From Kineosporia aurantiaca JCM 3230 (lineage in GTDB: Bacteria > Actinomycetota > Actinomycetes > Actinomycetales > Kineosporiaceae), in contig JODP01000005.1 of NCBI GenBank assembly GCA_000719025.1, forward strand, positions 62,001 through 126,000: DNA of 64,000 bases, given 5' to 3'. The position numbers were made by a program, and so were the translations under genes. Of this stretch, positions 24,832-32,540 are shown one piece after another. Position 1 is the first letter of the stretch; each line of letters starts with the position of its first letter. The notes below the pieces were generated by a model. It had not been told where the DNA came from and searched no databases. It worked only from the letters and a program-made list of their open reading frames with translations.

Positions 24832-25524
24832 GTGACCGCTACCGACGGCCCGTCCGCAGGCCGGCCGCAGCTGATCTGCGAAGAGGTCTTCCTGCTGCTG
24901 ACCACCGACGCCGGCGCCCGGGAGGGCTTCGGCACCCAGCGCGGGATCGGCCTGACCGCCGCCGTGATCGCCGACCTCGCGGCCCTGGGGAAAGTCACCG
25001 CCGACGAGGACAAGGAGCACCGGGTCCACGTCACGGACCCGGTCCTGACCGGCGACCCGGTCCTGGATCCGGCGCTCGCCCGACTGGTCGAGCGGGACGG
25101 GGACCCGTTCGCCCAGCTGGTCCGCGACCGCAAGCTCGACCCGGAGGCGGCGGTGGGCAAGCGGCTGGCCGAGACGGGGATCCTCGGCCTGCAGGACGCC
25201 CGCCTCGGGGGTCTCGTGCCGGCCAAGCACCCGACCCTCGACCCCGGCCCCGAGCAGGACCTGCGCGCCCGCCTGCGCCAGGCCCTGACCGGCGGCCCGG
25301 TGACCGACCGGGACCTGACCATCCTGTCGATCCTGGCCGGCCTCGGCGTCCACAAGACCGTCCTGGGGCCGGACCTGCCGGAGCTGTCCGCGCGCGACCT
25401 GCGCGACCGGATCCGGGAACTCGGCGCCGGCTCCCCCGCGGGCCAGGCCGTCACATCGGCGATCCGCACCATCTCCCTGGCCGTCGCATCGGCCGGGGCC
25501 ATGGGCGCCATCGCCTCGAGCTGA
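24832..25524 (+). CDS. GPP34 (GOLPH3/Vps74-like) family protein
   Basis: This 230-residue protein has the GPP34 pattern: a start with ICEEVFLLLTTDAGAREGF, a helix-rich middle with DPLARLVERDG-like spacing, and a C-terminus with VTSAIRTISLAVASAGAMGA. Eukaryotic relatives bind phosphatidylinositol 4-phosphate; actinobacterial members are common but poorly understood. It follows the small membrane protein by four bases with a GTG start. Its place under operator copy 3 suggests a membrane-associated function in the RiPP locus, which is conjecture. Confidence 0.72.
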   Translation: MTATDGPSAGRPQLICEEVFLLLTTDAGAREGFGTQRGIGLTAAVIADLAALGKVTADEDKEHRVHVTDPVLTGDPVLDPALARLVERDGDPFAQLVRDRKLDPEAAVGKRLAETGILGLQDARLGGLVPAKHPTLDPGPEQDLRARLRQALTGGPVTDRDLTILSILAGLGVHKTVLGPDLPELSARDLRDRIRELGAGSPAGQAVTSAIRTISLAVASAGAMGAIASS

Positions 25525-25546
25525 GGACCACTCGGCCGTCCAGGCA

Positions 25547-25583
25547 ATCGGGTGGCGTTGCCCCTGGGGCAGCGCCGCCCGAT
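25547..25583. terminator. Strong hairpin ending the RiPP locus
   Basis: ATCGGGTGGCGTTGCCCC pairs with GGGGCAGCGCCGCCCGAT around a two-base centre, with two G-T-type mismatches. It sits between the convergent GPP34 gene and the FlgD-like remnant and can stop transcription from both sides. There is no clear T-run, as is usual in high-GC actinomycetes. Confidence 0.6.
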
Positions 25584-25586
25584 CGC

Positions 25587-26294
25587 TTACCGGGCGAGTT
25601 CGACCCGCCCGGTGATCTTCGACCCGTCCGTGGCCGTCGTCAGAGCCGCACCCGCTCGTGAACGCCCCGTAAACGTCCATCGGTAATACCCCTGCGGCGC
25701 TTTCCTTCCCGCCGCCGTCTTCCCGTCCCAAACCAGATTGCGGACGCCCCCGTCCGCGGTGTCCGTCGTCGTGAACGTCCGCACCGTGCGTCCTGACTTC
25801 TCCGACACCAGCGTCAGGGTGGCCGAGCGCAGCGGTTCGGTGGTGTCGAAGGCCGGCGTCCAGGTGTCGCGAACCCCGTCGCCGTCGGGACTGAAGCCCA
25901 GGGTCCGCACGACGCCGGTGAGGCGAGGGTGCGAGGCGACGTCGAAGGGCAGCCGGGCAACGGCAACGCTGGGCTCCTCGCTCCCGTTGTCGAGCAGGCG
26001 AGCGATGTTCCCGCCGTCCACGGCCAGCGAAATGGCGCTGCCAGGAACCGATAGCGGAACGCTGCTCGCGTCGGAGAGGTCGACCACCGAAGTCCGGCCG
26101 TCCGCGATCCAGGCCAGAACCCCCTCCCCCAAGGTCAGGTGAATCCGGTCCGGTGCGGTACCTGGATCGATGCCCGTGGTGACCAGACGCGGATGACCGG
26201 TGACGAGATCGCGGACCACGACTTGGGACGCTTCGCAGTTGAGCCAGGCCGCCGTGCGTCCCCAGACCGCGACCTGCGGTGCATGACCACTCAT
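25587..26294 (-). pseudogene. C-terminal remnant of a secreted FlgD-Ig-like repeat protein
   Basis: The 235-residue frame ends in an FlgD-type immunoglobulin domain (TLGFSPDGDGVRDTWTPAF near residue 130, then VWDGKTAAGRKAPQGYYRWT). The first 125 residues are WD/beta-propeller-like. Proteins of this kind are secreted and much longer, but here there is no signal peptide. The first codons lie in sequence that, on the other strand, encodes the tail of an AraC regulator, so the 5' part has been lost by recombination. A short cytosolic protein cannot be excluded. Confidence 0.6.
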
Positions 26295-26370
26295 TGTCGG
26301 CTTTCAACGCGGCCTTTCGTGAACTGACCGGCCGTACTCCCACCGAATACCGGGCCAGCCTGCGTCCCGG
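26288..26370 (+). pseudogene. C-terminal fragment of an AraC-family regulator
   Basis: Read on the plus strand this stretch gives SLSAFNAAFRELTGRTPTEY followed by RASLRPG. The FxxAFRxxTGxTPxxYR pattern is the second helix-turn-helix and tail of AraC/XylS regulators. Nothing of the family precedes it. It lies at the junction between the FlgD-like remnant and the heptose kinase gene and marks a recombination scar. Confidence 0.65.
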
Positions 26371-27272
26371 ACCGGAAGCGTCAGTTCGTCCAGGGAGATC
26401 GTGCTTGTGCCTCGCCGCCCTACCACCACGCCCGCGCAGGCATTCGCGACCTGGCAGGCCCGCCTGATCGGCATCTGCCGGGCCAGACACGCGGCCATCA
26501 CCGCGGCAACGGTGTCGCCGGCTCCGGTCACGTCGCACACGATCGGGGCCTGGGCGGGCAGGTGAAACGGCGGCGCCTGGCCGGCGAACAGGGTCATACC
26601 GTTGGGCCCCCGTGTCACCAGCACAGCGCAGGCGAGGCGGTTCACCAGGTCCCTGGCCTGATCTTCCATCAAGGACGAATTCGTGGCCGCACGCAGTTCA
26701 CTGAGGTTGGGAGTGATCAGGCTCGCGCCCCGGTAGCGCTCGTAGTCAGTACCTTTCGGGTCGACGACGACCGGGATCCCGGCACTCCGGGCTCCAGCGA
26801 TGACCTCGCGGCACAGTTCAGCGGTACAGACGCCCTTCGCGTAGTCGGAAATCAGAACCACGTCCACCGATCGAACCAGATAACGGACGCTCTCCAGGGC
26901 CATGTGCGGCGGCTCCCCTTCCACGTCGAGTCGGAGGAGTTGCCGGCCACCAGCCATGACCCGATGCTTTTGGGTAGTGACGCTCGAAGTCACCATTACT
27001 GAGCGGGTATCGACGCCGTGGTGGGCCAGAATGTCTTTTACGAGGACACCTTCGGCGTCCTTGCCCACGGCAGCCATAAGCAACACAGTTTCGCCGAGCC
27101 CGGCCAGGTTCATGGCGGCATTGCCGGCTCCACCAGGAGTATGGCTGCGGTTACGCTGCAGGACCACGGGTGCCGGGGCTTCCGGCGACAGCCGGTGCAC
27201 CTCACCCTCGCTGAGGACGTCCACCATGAGATCCCCGACCACCAACACCCGAAGGCCTATGCCCCACGGCAT
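26304..27272 (-). CDS. rfaE1: D-glycero-D-manno-heptose-7-phosphate kinase (RfaE1/HldA)
   Basis: This 322-residue PfkB-type kinase resembles the RfaE1 domain, which phosphorylates heptose 7-phosphate at C1 in nucleotide-heptose synthesis. It has VLVVGDLMVD at the start, PGGAGNAAMNLAGLG for sugar binding, and the PfkB signature CDVTGAGDTVAAVMAA with the catalytic Asp. The ATG at 27272 follows the upstream gene's TGA by one base, with GGAAG as ribosome site. The last ten or so residues are encoded antisense to the AraC fragment, so the original 3' end has been replaced. Confidence 0.82.
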   Translation of the reverse strand: MPWGIGLRVLVVGDLMVDVLSEGEVHRLSPEAPAPVVLQRNRSHTPGGAGNAAMNLAGLGETVLLMAAVGKDAEGVLVKDILAHHGVDTRSVMVTSSVTTQKHRVMAGGRQLLRLDVEGEPPHMALESVRYLVRSVDVVLISDYAKGVCTAELCREVIAGARSAGIPVVVDPKGTDYERYRGASLITPNLSELRAATNSSLMEDQARDLVNRLACAVLVTRGPNGMTLFAGQAPPFHLPAQAPIVCDVTGAGDTVAAVMAACLARQMPIRRACQVANACAGVVVGRRGTSTISLDELTLPVRDAGWPGIRWEYGRSVHERPR

Positions 27273-27273
27273 G

Positions 27274-28350
27274 TCACACCACTTCCAGCTGGGCCAGAAT
27301 GGCCGTGGTCGACACGTCAACAGTTCGGGGCAGGAACTCCATGCGGCCGCCGAACCGTTCTACCACTTCCTGTTCCGGAACGCCGGCCGCATACTCCTGC
27401 CCCTTGCAGTGCACATCAGGGCGCAGTTCTGCCAGGGCAGCACAAGGATCGTCCTGCTCGAACACGCAGACGTGGTCGACCGGGCCCAGCGCCTGCAGCA
27501 GGGCAGTCCGGTCGTGAGACAAATTGATCGGCCGGGTAGGTCCTTTCGCCCGGCGGACCGAGTCGTCGGAATTGAGCAGGACCACGAGCACGTCGCCGAG
27601 AGCGGCCGCCCGGGTGAGGGCGTCCAGATGCCCGGCGTGCAGGACGTCGAAACAGCCGTTGGTGGAGACGACGGTCAGTTCCTGCCGGCGCCACTCGTTT
27701 CGGGCAGCCAGAAGCCCTTCGGGAATGATGGACGCCCGCAGCGCGGCGGTTGGGGTGTCCGGGCCGCTACCCTGACGACCTGGTTCGAGAAGGATGCGCT
27801 CGGTCAGGTCACAGATGATGTGCAGGAACGTCATCTGGCATTCCTGGACCCGGGCCGTCACGGCCGAGGGGACCTTGAGCATCAGATCGCAGTGCCGGTC
27901 CAGCTCGCCGACCCGCCGACCGGTCAGCCCGACCACCAGGACTCCCCGGCGACGCGCGGTCTCGGCCGCCCTGACAACGTTTTCCGAGGTGGAGCTGGTG
28001 CTGATCGCAAAGAGAACGTCTCCCGGCCGGCCCAGGGCCTCGATCTGCCGGGCGAAGACCTCCTCGAAGCCGAAGTCGTTGCCGACCGACGTGAGCACGC
28101 TGGTGTCGGTGGTGAGGGCCACGACCGGCAGCGGCTCCCTCAGCCGGTGGAACCGCCCGGTGAACTCGGCCGCGAAATGCTGCGCGTCGGCGGCCGATCC
28201 GCCGTTTCCGATCACGTAGGCGCGGCCGCCGCGGGCCAGGCAGGCGGCCAGGTGACGAGCGGCCTGGAGCACCTGCTGGCCACCGGCCTCGGCGGCCCGG
28301 GTCTTGACACGTGCTGACTGGCGCAGCGAATCGTTCACGACGAAGTCCAT
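27274..28350 (-). CDS. Fused GmhA isomerase / RfaE2 nucleotidyltransferase
   Basis: This 358-residue protein joins two heptose-pathway domains usually encoded apart. Residues 1-195 are GmhA-like (SIS fold; VIGNGGSAADAQHFAAEFTG), which isomerises sedoheptulose 7-phosphate. Residues 220-358 are RfaE2-like, with VVSTNGCFDVLHAGHLDALT carrying the HxGH nucleotidyltransferase motif that makes NDP-heptose. With the following RfaE1 gene this covers all steps except the GmhB phosphatase, which is absent here. The ATG at 28350 has GGAAGG seven bases before it; the longer frame is not needed. Confidence 0.85.
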   Translation of the reverse strand: MDFVVNDSLRQSARVKTRAAEAGGQQVLQAARHLAACLARGGRAYVIGNGGSAADAQHFAAEFTGRFHRLREPLPVVALTTDTSVLTSVGNDFGFEEVFARQIEALGRPGDVLFAISTSSTSENVVRAAETARRRGVLVVGLTGRRVGELDRHCDLMLKVPSAVTARVQECQMTFLHIICDLTERILLEPGRQGSGPDTPTAALRASIIPEGLLAARNEWRRQELTVVSTNGCFDVLHAGHLDALTRAAALGDVLVVLLNSDDSVRRAKGPTRPINLSHDRTALLQALGPVDHVCVFEQDDPCAALAELRPDVHCKGQEYAAGVPEQEVVERFGGRMEFLPRTVDVSTTAILAQLEVV

Positions 28351-28710
28351 CGTGGCCTTCCGGATCAGACCGAAGCCGCGGTGACCGCTGCGTTCGGGGG
28401 CGAAGACTCCGACACGGCTGTGCGGCATCCCTGCCTCGGAGCCTTCGCAGACGACAGTATGCCGCACACCCGTTTGGGGAATTCACAAATTAGCAGCGTG
28501 GCGGCGGTTCCGCCAAACGCCCGGTCCTCGCCACCCGTGGGACAGGTGATGCACGAGTTACCGGCGTGGCGTGACGTAGATCCCTAACCGGGACCCGTGG
28601 TTGCTATTAGTCTTCGTGTGCCGGAGGGGGTTCCGGCCGGCGAGCACCACGACGCCGATCGCCACGCCGCGGCCGGACCGCGCATGTGGACACATCACCA
28701 CGGGGGAACC
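28351..28710. other. Intergenic region between heptose genes and a secreted-protein gene
   Basis: These 360 bases separate divergent genes. They contain an A+T-richer patch near 28480-28500 and a short GC hairpin (CCGGAGGGGGTTCCGG near 28621). I looked for a structured leader such as a c-di-AMP riboswitch and could not support one. Promoters for both neighbours presumably lie here. Confidence 0.4.
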
Positions 28711-29793
28711 ATGAAACAGCTCGGACTGCTGCGCCGCGCCGCCGTCGCCACCGCGACCAGTGCACTGATCCTGGGCGGGCTCGCCACCGCGCAGTCGGCC
28801 TCGGCCGACGTCGTCAACGGTGGGGCCCTGGTCAGCGGCAAGGCCGTGACCGCCGACATCAAGGTCGAGAACCGGCAGGTCTCCTACACGTTCAGCGCCG
28901 TCAAGGGCGAGCACGTCACCTTCAGCACCAGCGCCTCCACCTGGAACGGGGCCGGCAGCGCCGGCATGTTCCTGTACGTGCCGGTGACTACGAACGGCAA
29001 GACCACGTACGTCCTGGCCGACCACTGGGTCGCCGCCTCCGGCAAGACCGCGCTCTACGACTTCGCGCCGAACACGGCCGGCATCTGGAAGCTCACGGTC
29101 GCCCCGGCGGATGCCAAGACCACCGGTAGCACCACCTTCACCTACGCCACCGACGTGGACAAGGGTCTGCTGCCGGTGAACACCTCGGTCTCCGCCGCGA
29201 CCACGGTGCCGGGCCAGAACATCGTCACCTACTTCAAGGCCACCGCCGCCGCCAAGGCGCACATCAGCCTTGACATCACCGCCTCGAACTGGGGCGCGGG
29301 CGGCACCGCCAACGGCTACATCTACACCCCGAGCGGGGTGCTGGCCGACGTCGTCCCGTTGGCCGCTGCGCCCACGTTCTACGAGTTCACCCCGAACGCG
29401 GACGGGAACTGGAAGTTCGTCATCGACCCGAACGTCTCGGCCGTCGGCAGCCTTTCGCTCACCCTGGCCGCCGACCAGAACAAGGGCCAGTTGCAGACCA
29501 ACACCCCGGTGAGCGCGACGATCGCCAACAAGGGCTCACGGGCGATCTTCGGGGTCTACGGCGAAGCCGGTGACGAGCTCCCGATCAACGTGTCGGCGAC
29601 CAACTGGGGCGCGACCGGCTCGGCCTACCTGTTCCTCTTCCCGGCCAACAGCGACACGCTGATCGGCTTCTGCGCCCTGAAGAACACGGCCACCGAGTGC
29701 CCGTTCTACCCGCCGACCAACGGGGCCTACCGTCTGGTCCTGGACCCGGAGGCCGGGGCCACCGGGTCGGCGACGATCCAGCGCACCACCTGA
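28711..29793 (+). CDS. Secreted protein with three beta-domain repeats
   Basis: This 360-residue protein has a Sec signal peptide (basic LLRRAA, hydrophobic core, cleavage near ATAQSASA). It is followed by three related domains of about 110 residues, each with a SxxTWNGAGSA- or SNWGAGGTA-like turn, and a spacer D(V/Q)(D/N)KGxLxxNTxVSA between them. The pattern resembles bacterial pre-peptidase C-terminal domains, which act as secreted beta-sandwich modules. No catalytic domain is attached. The ATG follows GGGGGAACC, and a clear terminator ends the gene. Confidence 0.72.
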   Translation: MKQLGLLRRAAVATATSALILGGLATAQSASADVVNGGALVSGKAVTADIKVENRQVSYTFSAVKGEHVTFSTSASTWNGAGSAGMFLYVPVTTNGKTTYVLADHWVAASGKTALYDFAPNTAGIWKLTVAPADAKTTGSTTFTYATDVDKGLLPVNTSVSAATTVPGQNIVTYFKATAAAKAHISLDITASNWGAGGTANGYIYTPSGVLADVVPLAAAPTFYEFTPNADGNWKFVIDPNVSAVGSLSLTLAADQNKGQLQTNTPVSATIANKGSRAIFGVYGEAGDELPINVSATNWGATGSAYLFLFPANSDTLIGFCALKNTATECPFYPPTNGAYRLVLDPEAGATGSATIQRTT

Positions 29794-29817
29794 TCCCTCC
29801 ACTCTCTCCAGGGATTT

Positions 29818-29861
29818 GGGCGAGGCAGACCGGCCCCCACCGGTCTGCCTCGCCCGCTTTT
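29818..29861 (+). terminator. Rho-independent terminator
   Basis: A perfect 16-pair stem (GGGCGAGGCAGACCGG and its complement) closes a six-base loop and is followed by GCTTTT. It is 25 bases after the secreted protein's stop and is the cleanest classical terminator in the window. Confidence 0.88.
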
Positions 29862-29917
29862 GCAGCTGACCCATTCGTGAATCCACGCCGCCGGCACCGC
29901 TCCTCGGGGCCCGGGCG

Positions 29918-30733
29918 TCAGTGCGCCGTTCTGACCTTGACGTAGTCGCTGCCCGAGGTCGAGGCCGCGATGGTGCCGCTCCCGGAGTAGACCGCCCGCC
30001 AGGAGCCCGAACGTTCAGCCTTCACAGTGGTCTTCAGTTCCCCGCCCGTCGCGGTGACGGTCTTGACGGTGTGGTAGCGATTCTCGCCCGCGGCTTTGAA
30101 CTGGACCTTCACGTCAGCGTCGACCCCGGCCCAGGTGCCGGTGCTCCAGTCGGCCGTGGACAACGTGGCCGAGACCTTGATCGACTTGCCCTTGCGGACG
30201 GGTTCGGGCGTCGCGTCGAACGTGTCGCCGAAGCTGGTCTCCCGCAGCAGGGTGACGGTGCCGTTCACCGCGTCCATGGCGATGTCGTCGGCACTGTCCT
30301 GGAAGTTGTTGTGGTTGACGTCGACGAAGGCGGTGGCATAGATCGGCGTCGGCCCGGCCAGATCGTTTCCGGGGACGAAGTCGAACCCCCGGGTAATGCC
30401 GGGAATCGGGTTGACCACCCCCGAACCACCGTTGGCGCAGTCGTAGTTGGTGGGGCCGGTGTAGATGTAGTTGCAGGCCGCGATCCAGAACGCGTGCGCG
30501 CTGGTGCCGAGGCCGAAGCCGCGCACGGCGAACTTGACGTCCTGGTCGTCGCAGGTGGTCCTGACGCCGAACTGCACCCGCTGGCCGACGATGCCGATCA
30601 CCGCCTGCCGGGGCAGGATTTCGGTGATGGTGCACGGCTGGGGGTCGGCGGCGTGCGCGGGCCCGGCGAGCAGGAGCGAGGTTGTGGCCAGGGCGGCCGT
30701 GGCCAGCCCGGCCGTGACGGTGCGTTTGATCAT
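29918..30733 (-). CDS. Secreted protein of unknown function
   Basis: This 271-residue protein has a Sec signal (MIKRTVTAGLATAALATTSL, cleavage after AHA), then a first domain with paired Cys (PCTITE, TTCDDQD, AACNYIY, YDCANGG). A C-terminal Ig-like domain (KGKSIKVSATLSTADWSTGT) resembles those used for adhesion or wall association. The ATG at 30733 follows GGGAGACTCCCG. I recognise no enzyme motif. Confidence 0.65.
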   Translation of the reverse strand: MIKRTVTAGLATAALATTSLLLAGPAHAADPQPCTITEILPRQAVIGIVGQRVQFGVRTTCDDQDVKFAVRGFGLGTSAHAFWIAACNYIYTGPTNYDCANGGSGVVNPIPGITRGFDFVPGNDLAGPTPIYATAFVDVNHNNFQDSADDIAMDAVNGTVTLLRETSFGDTFDATPEPVRKGKSIKVSATLSTADWSTGTWAGVDADVKVQFKAAGENRYHTVKTVTATGGELKTTVKAERSGSWRAVYSGSGTIAASTSGSDYVKVRTAH

Positions 30734-30939
30734 CGGGAGTCTCCCGTCCGATGTGTTCCCGGGTAAGGAACAGGCAACATCCACGTTACGAGCCGCTCCG
30801 GATCAGTGCGCCCTTTTTCGCAATTAAACAGCTCCCGCGGAATTCCGGAAAAGACCATCCGGGGAAGCTACAATATCCACCGAAAACCATGACGTTGCTG
30901 GAGCTTTACCGGCCCGCGGACGTCGGTGCTCCCTACTCC

Positions 30940-31287
30940 CTATTCTTCGGCCTGCCCCAGAACCGCCTGGTTCTCGGCCGCCCACTCGGCGAGATGCATC
31001 AGTGGACCGTGGGCGAAAGATGCTCCGAGCGTGGTGAGTTCGTAGACCGCCGCGTCCCGGCGCGCATCGGTCGCCGTCCTGACCACCAGATCCCGGGCGG
31101 CCAGGCGCCGCAGAGATTCGGTCAGGGCCTTGTCGCTGACCCCGGCGATGCGCTCCAGGAGAAGGCTGCGCCGGGTCGGCCCGGTGCGCAGAGCGGTCAG
31201 GACGACCGGATCCCAGGTGTGGTGGATGAGTTCCACCGCGGCTCGGACGTGGCAGTCCGACACGAAGGTCACGCAGTCACCGTCCAC
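30940..31287 (-). CDS. HxlR family transcriptional regulator
   Basis: This 115-residue winged-helix protein of the HxlR/MarR-like group has an N-terminal Cys (FVSDCHVRAAVELI), WDPVVLTALRTGPTRRSLLL, and the recognition segment GVSDKALTESLRRLAARDLV. Two Cys near the N-terminus are typical of members that sense electrophiles or oxidants, though not proof. It is divergent from the oxidoreductase at 31378 with a dyad between them. Confidence 0.83.
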   Translation of the reverse strand: MDGDCVTFVSDCHVRAAVELIHHTWDPVVLTALRTGPTRRSLLLERIAGVSDKALTESLRRLAARDLVVRTATDARRDAAVYELTTLGASFAHGPLMHLAEWAAENQAVLGQAEE

Positions 31288-31310
31288 GGACGCACTCTAA
31301 CCACCCAGTC

Positions 31311-31326
31311 CCTACCAACTCGTAGG
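31311..31326. promoter_or_regulatory. Probable HxlR operator (CCTAC-N6-GTAGG)
   Basis: The inverted repeat CCTACCAACTCGTAGG lies between the divergent HxlR gene and the reductase, 24 bases outside the former. The TAC-N-GTA core is the form bound by YodB/HxlR proteins. Confidence 0.55.
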
Positions 31327-31377
31327 AGCAGGCTTCCTAAGGTCTTGGCCATACCTCACGAGACGAAGGGGAAACAC

Positions 31378-32040
31378 GTGCAGATCGGGATTCTGGGTAA
31401 TGGAAACCTGGCCGTGGCGTTGGGAAAGGCGTGGGCGGCCGCCGGGCACGTGATCGTGCTGACCGGTCGTGACCCCGACCGCGTCCAGGCTGCTGCGCAG
31501 CAGGTCGGTGCGAGCGCGACGCCGGTCGGCCCGGATCAGTTCGCCGGGCGGGCCGATGTCATCGTTGTTGCGATCGCCTGGGACGGACTGGAACCGGCTC
31601 TGAGCATCGTCGGCGGCCCTCAGGGGCAGCTGGCGGGAAAGACGGTGATCGACTGTACGAACCCGGTGGATTTCGCGACCGGGCGGGTGCGGCTGGAGAG
31701 CGGCTCAGCCGCCGAAGTCGTGGCCGGCCTGGTCGCCGGCGCGCACGTGGTGAAGGCGCTCAATGTGTTCGCCGGCGCGTCATGGCCCTTCACCGGCGAT
31801 CCGGACACGTCCCCGGTCGTCGCCGTCTGCGGGGATCAGGCCGGCGCCCTCGACCAGGTTGCGTCACTGATCGCCGACCTGGGCGCGCGGACGGCGATGG
31901 TGGGCGGACTCGCTACCGCTCGGCAGATCGAGGAAGCGGCCGGTTTCGTGATGCGCCTCGTGGCCGTCGGGGCAAACCCGCGCGACGCGGTTCCGGACGT
32001 GGATCCGCGCCTTCTCAGCACCGGGCGCGCGAACGAGTGA
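31378..32040 (+). CDS. NAD(P)-binding reductase, F420H2:NADP-oxidoreductase-like
   Basis: This 220-residue Rossmann protein has IGILGNGNLAVALGKAWAAA as dinucleotide motif and TGRD after the second strand for NADP phosphate. Its C-terminal part (VVKALNVFAGASW) is similar to bacterial F420H2:NADP oxidoreductase-like proteins. The GTG follows GAAGGGG. Divergence from the HxlR gene across an operator suggests induction by a reactive compound. Small members of this family often have unknown substrates. Confidence 0.72.
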   Translation: MQIGILGNGNLAVALGKAWAAAGHVIVLTGRDPDRVQAAAQQVGASATPVGPDQFAGRADVIVVAIAWDGLEPALSIVGGPQGQLAGKTVIDCTNPVDFATGRVRLESGSAAEVVAGLVAGAHVVKALNVFAGASWPFTGDPDTSPVVAVCGDQAGALDQVASLIADLGARTAMVGGLATARQIEEAAGFVMRLVAVGANPRDAVPDVDPRLLSTGRANE

Positions 32041-32088
32041 TCCCGCTGGCCGACGGAACCGGCCCGCAGGCGACGGCGTCTGAGGAGC

Positions 32089-32526
32089 ATGAGACTCTCG
32101 CGGTGGGCGCCCTTGGTCCCGGCCCTGTTGCTCTTCGGCTGCACCTTGGGATCCGACCGCGACCGCCCGATCGCCGAACCGGGTGACGGAACCGTCCTGC
32201 TCCAACTGGAGAAGATGGACGGAGTCCTGATCGAGGGCTTCCAGCTGGACGTCCGCATCGAGGCCCCCGACGGCCACCGCGTCCTGTCGTCCACCTGGAA
32301 CACCCTGGTCAATGATCTGCACCCCGACTCCAGCCTGGAGGAGTACTACGGGTCGGTGATCCGGACCCCGGTTCCGGCCGGGCCGTTCGTGGTCACCACG
32401 GTCATGCACCCAGGTATGGAGGACGAGCAGGAGCCCTGCATCAGCCGCGGAACCATGCCGAAGGACGGCACCGCGACCGTCACCGTGAAGTTCTGGCCCA
32501 AGAACGGGTGCGCAGACGTCCAGTAG
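32089..32526 (+). CDS. Small lipoprotein
   Basis: This 145-residue protein has a lipoprotein signal (LVPALLLFGC lipobox, Cys near residue 18) and a beta-rich mature domain with two further Cys (PCISRG, NGCADVQ) likely to be disulphide-linked. It should be anchored outside the membrane by diacylglycerol. I recognise no family. Confidence 0.65.
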   Translation: MRLSRWAPLVPALLLFGCTLGSDRDRPIAEPGDGTVLLQLEKMDGVLIEGFQLDVRIEAPDGHRVLSSTWNTLVNDLHPDSSLEEYYGSVIRTPVPAGPFVVTTVMHPGMEDEQEPCISRGTMPKDGTATVTVKFWPKNGCADVQ

Positions 32527-32540
32527 CCGACGAGAACCGG

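Noticed and set aside
24772..26538. 588-codon minus-strand frame through GPP34 and the FlgD remnant
   Set aside because: It spans a hairpin and two better-supported genes; the product has no family features.
28600..28710. c-di-AMP-type riboswitch before the secreted protein
   Set aside because: A GGGGGAACC run and a hairpin are present, but the conserved blocks of the riboswitch cannot be matched.
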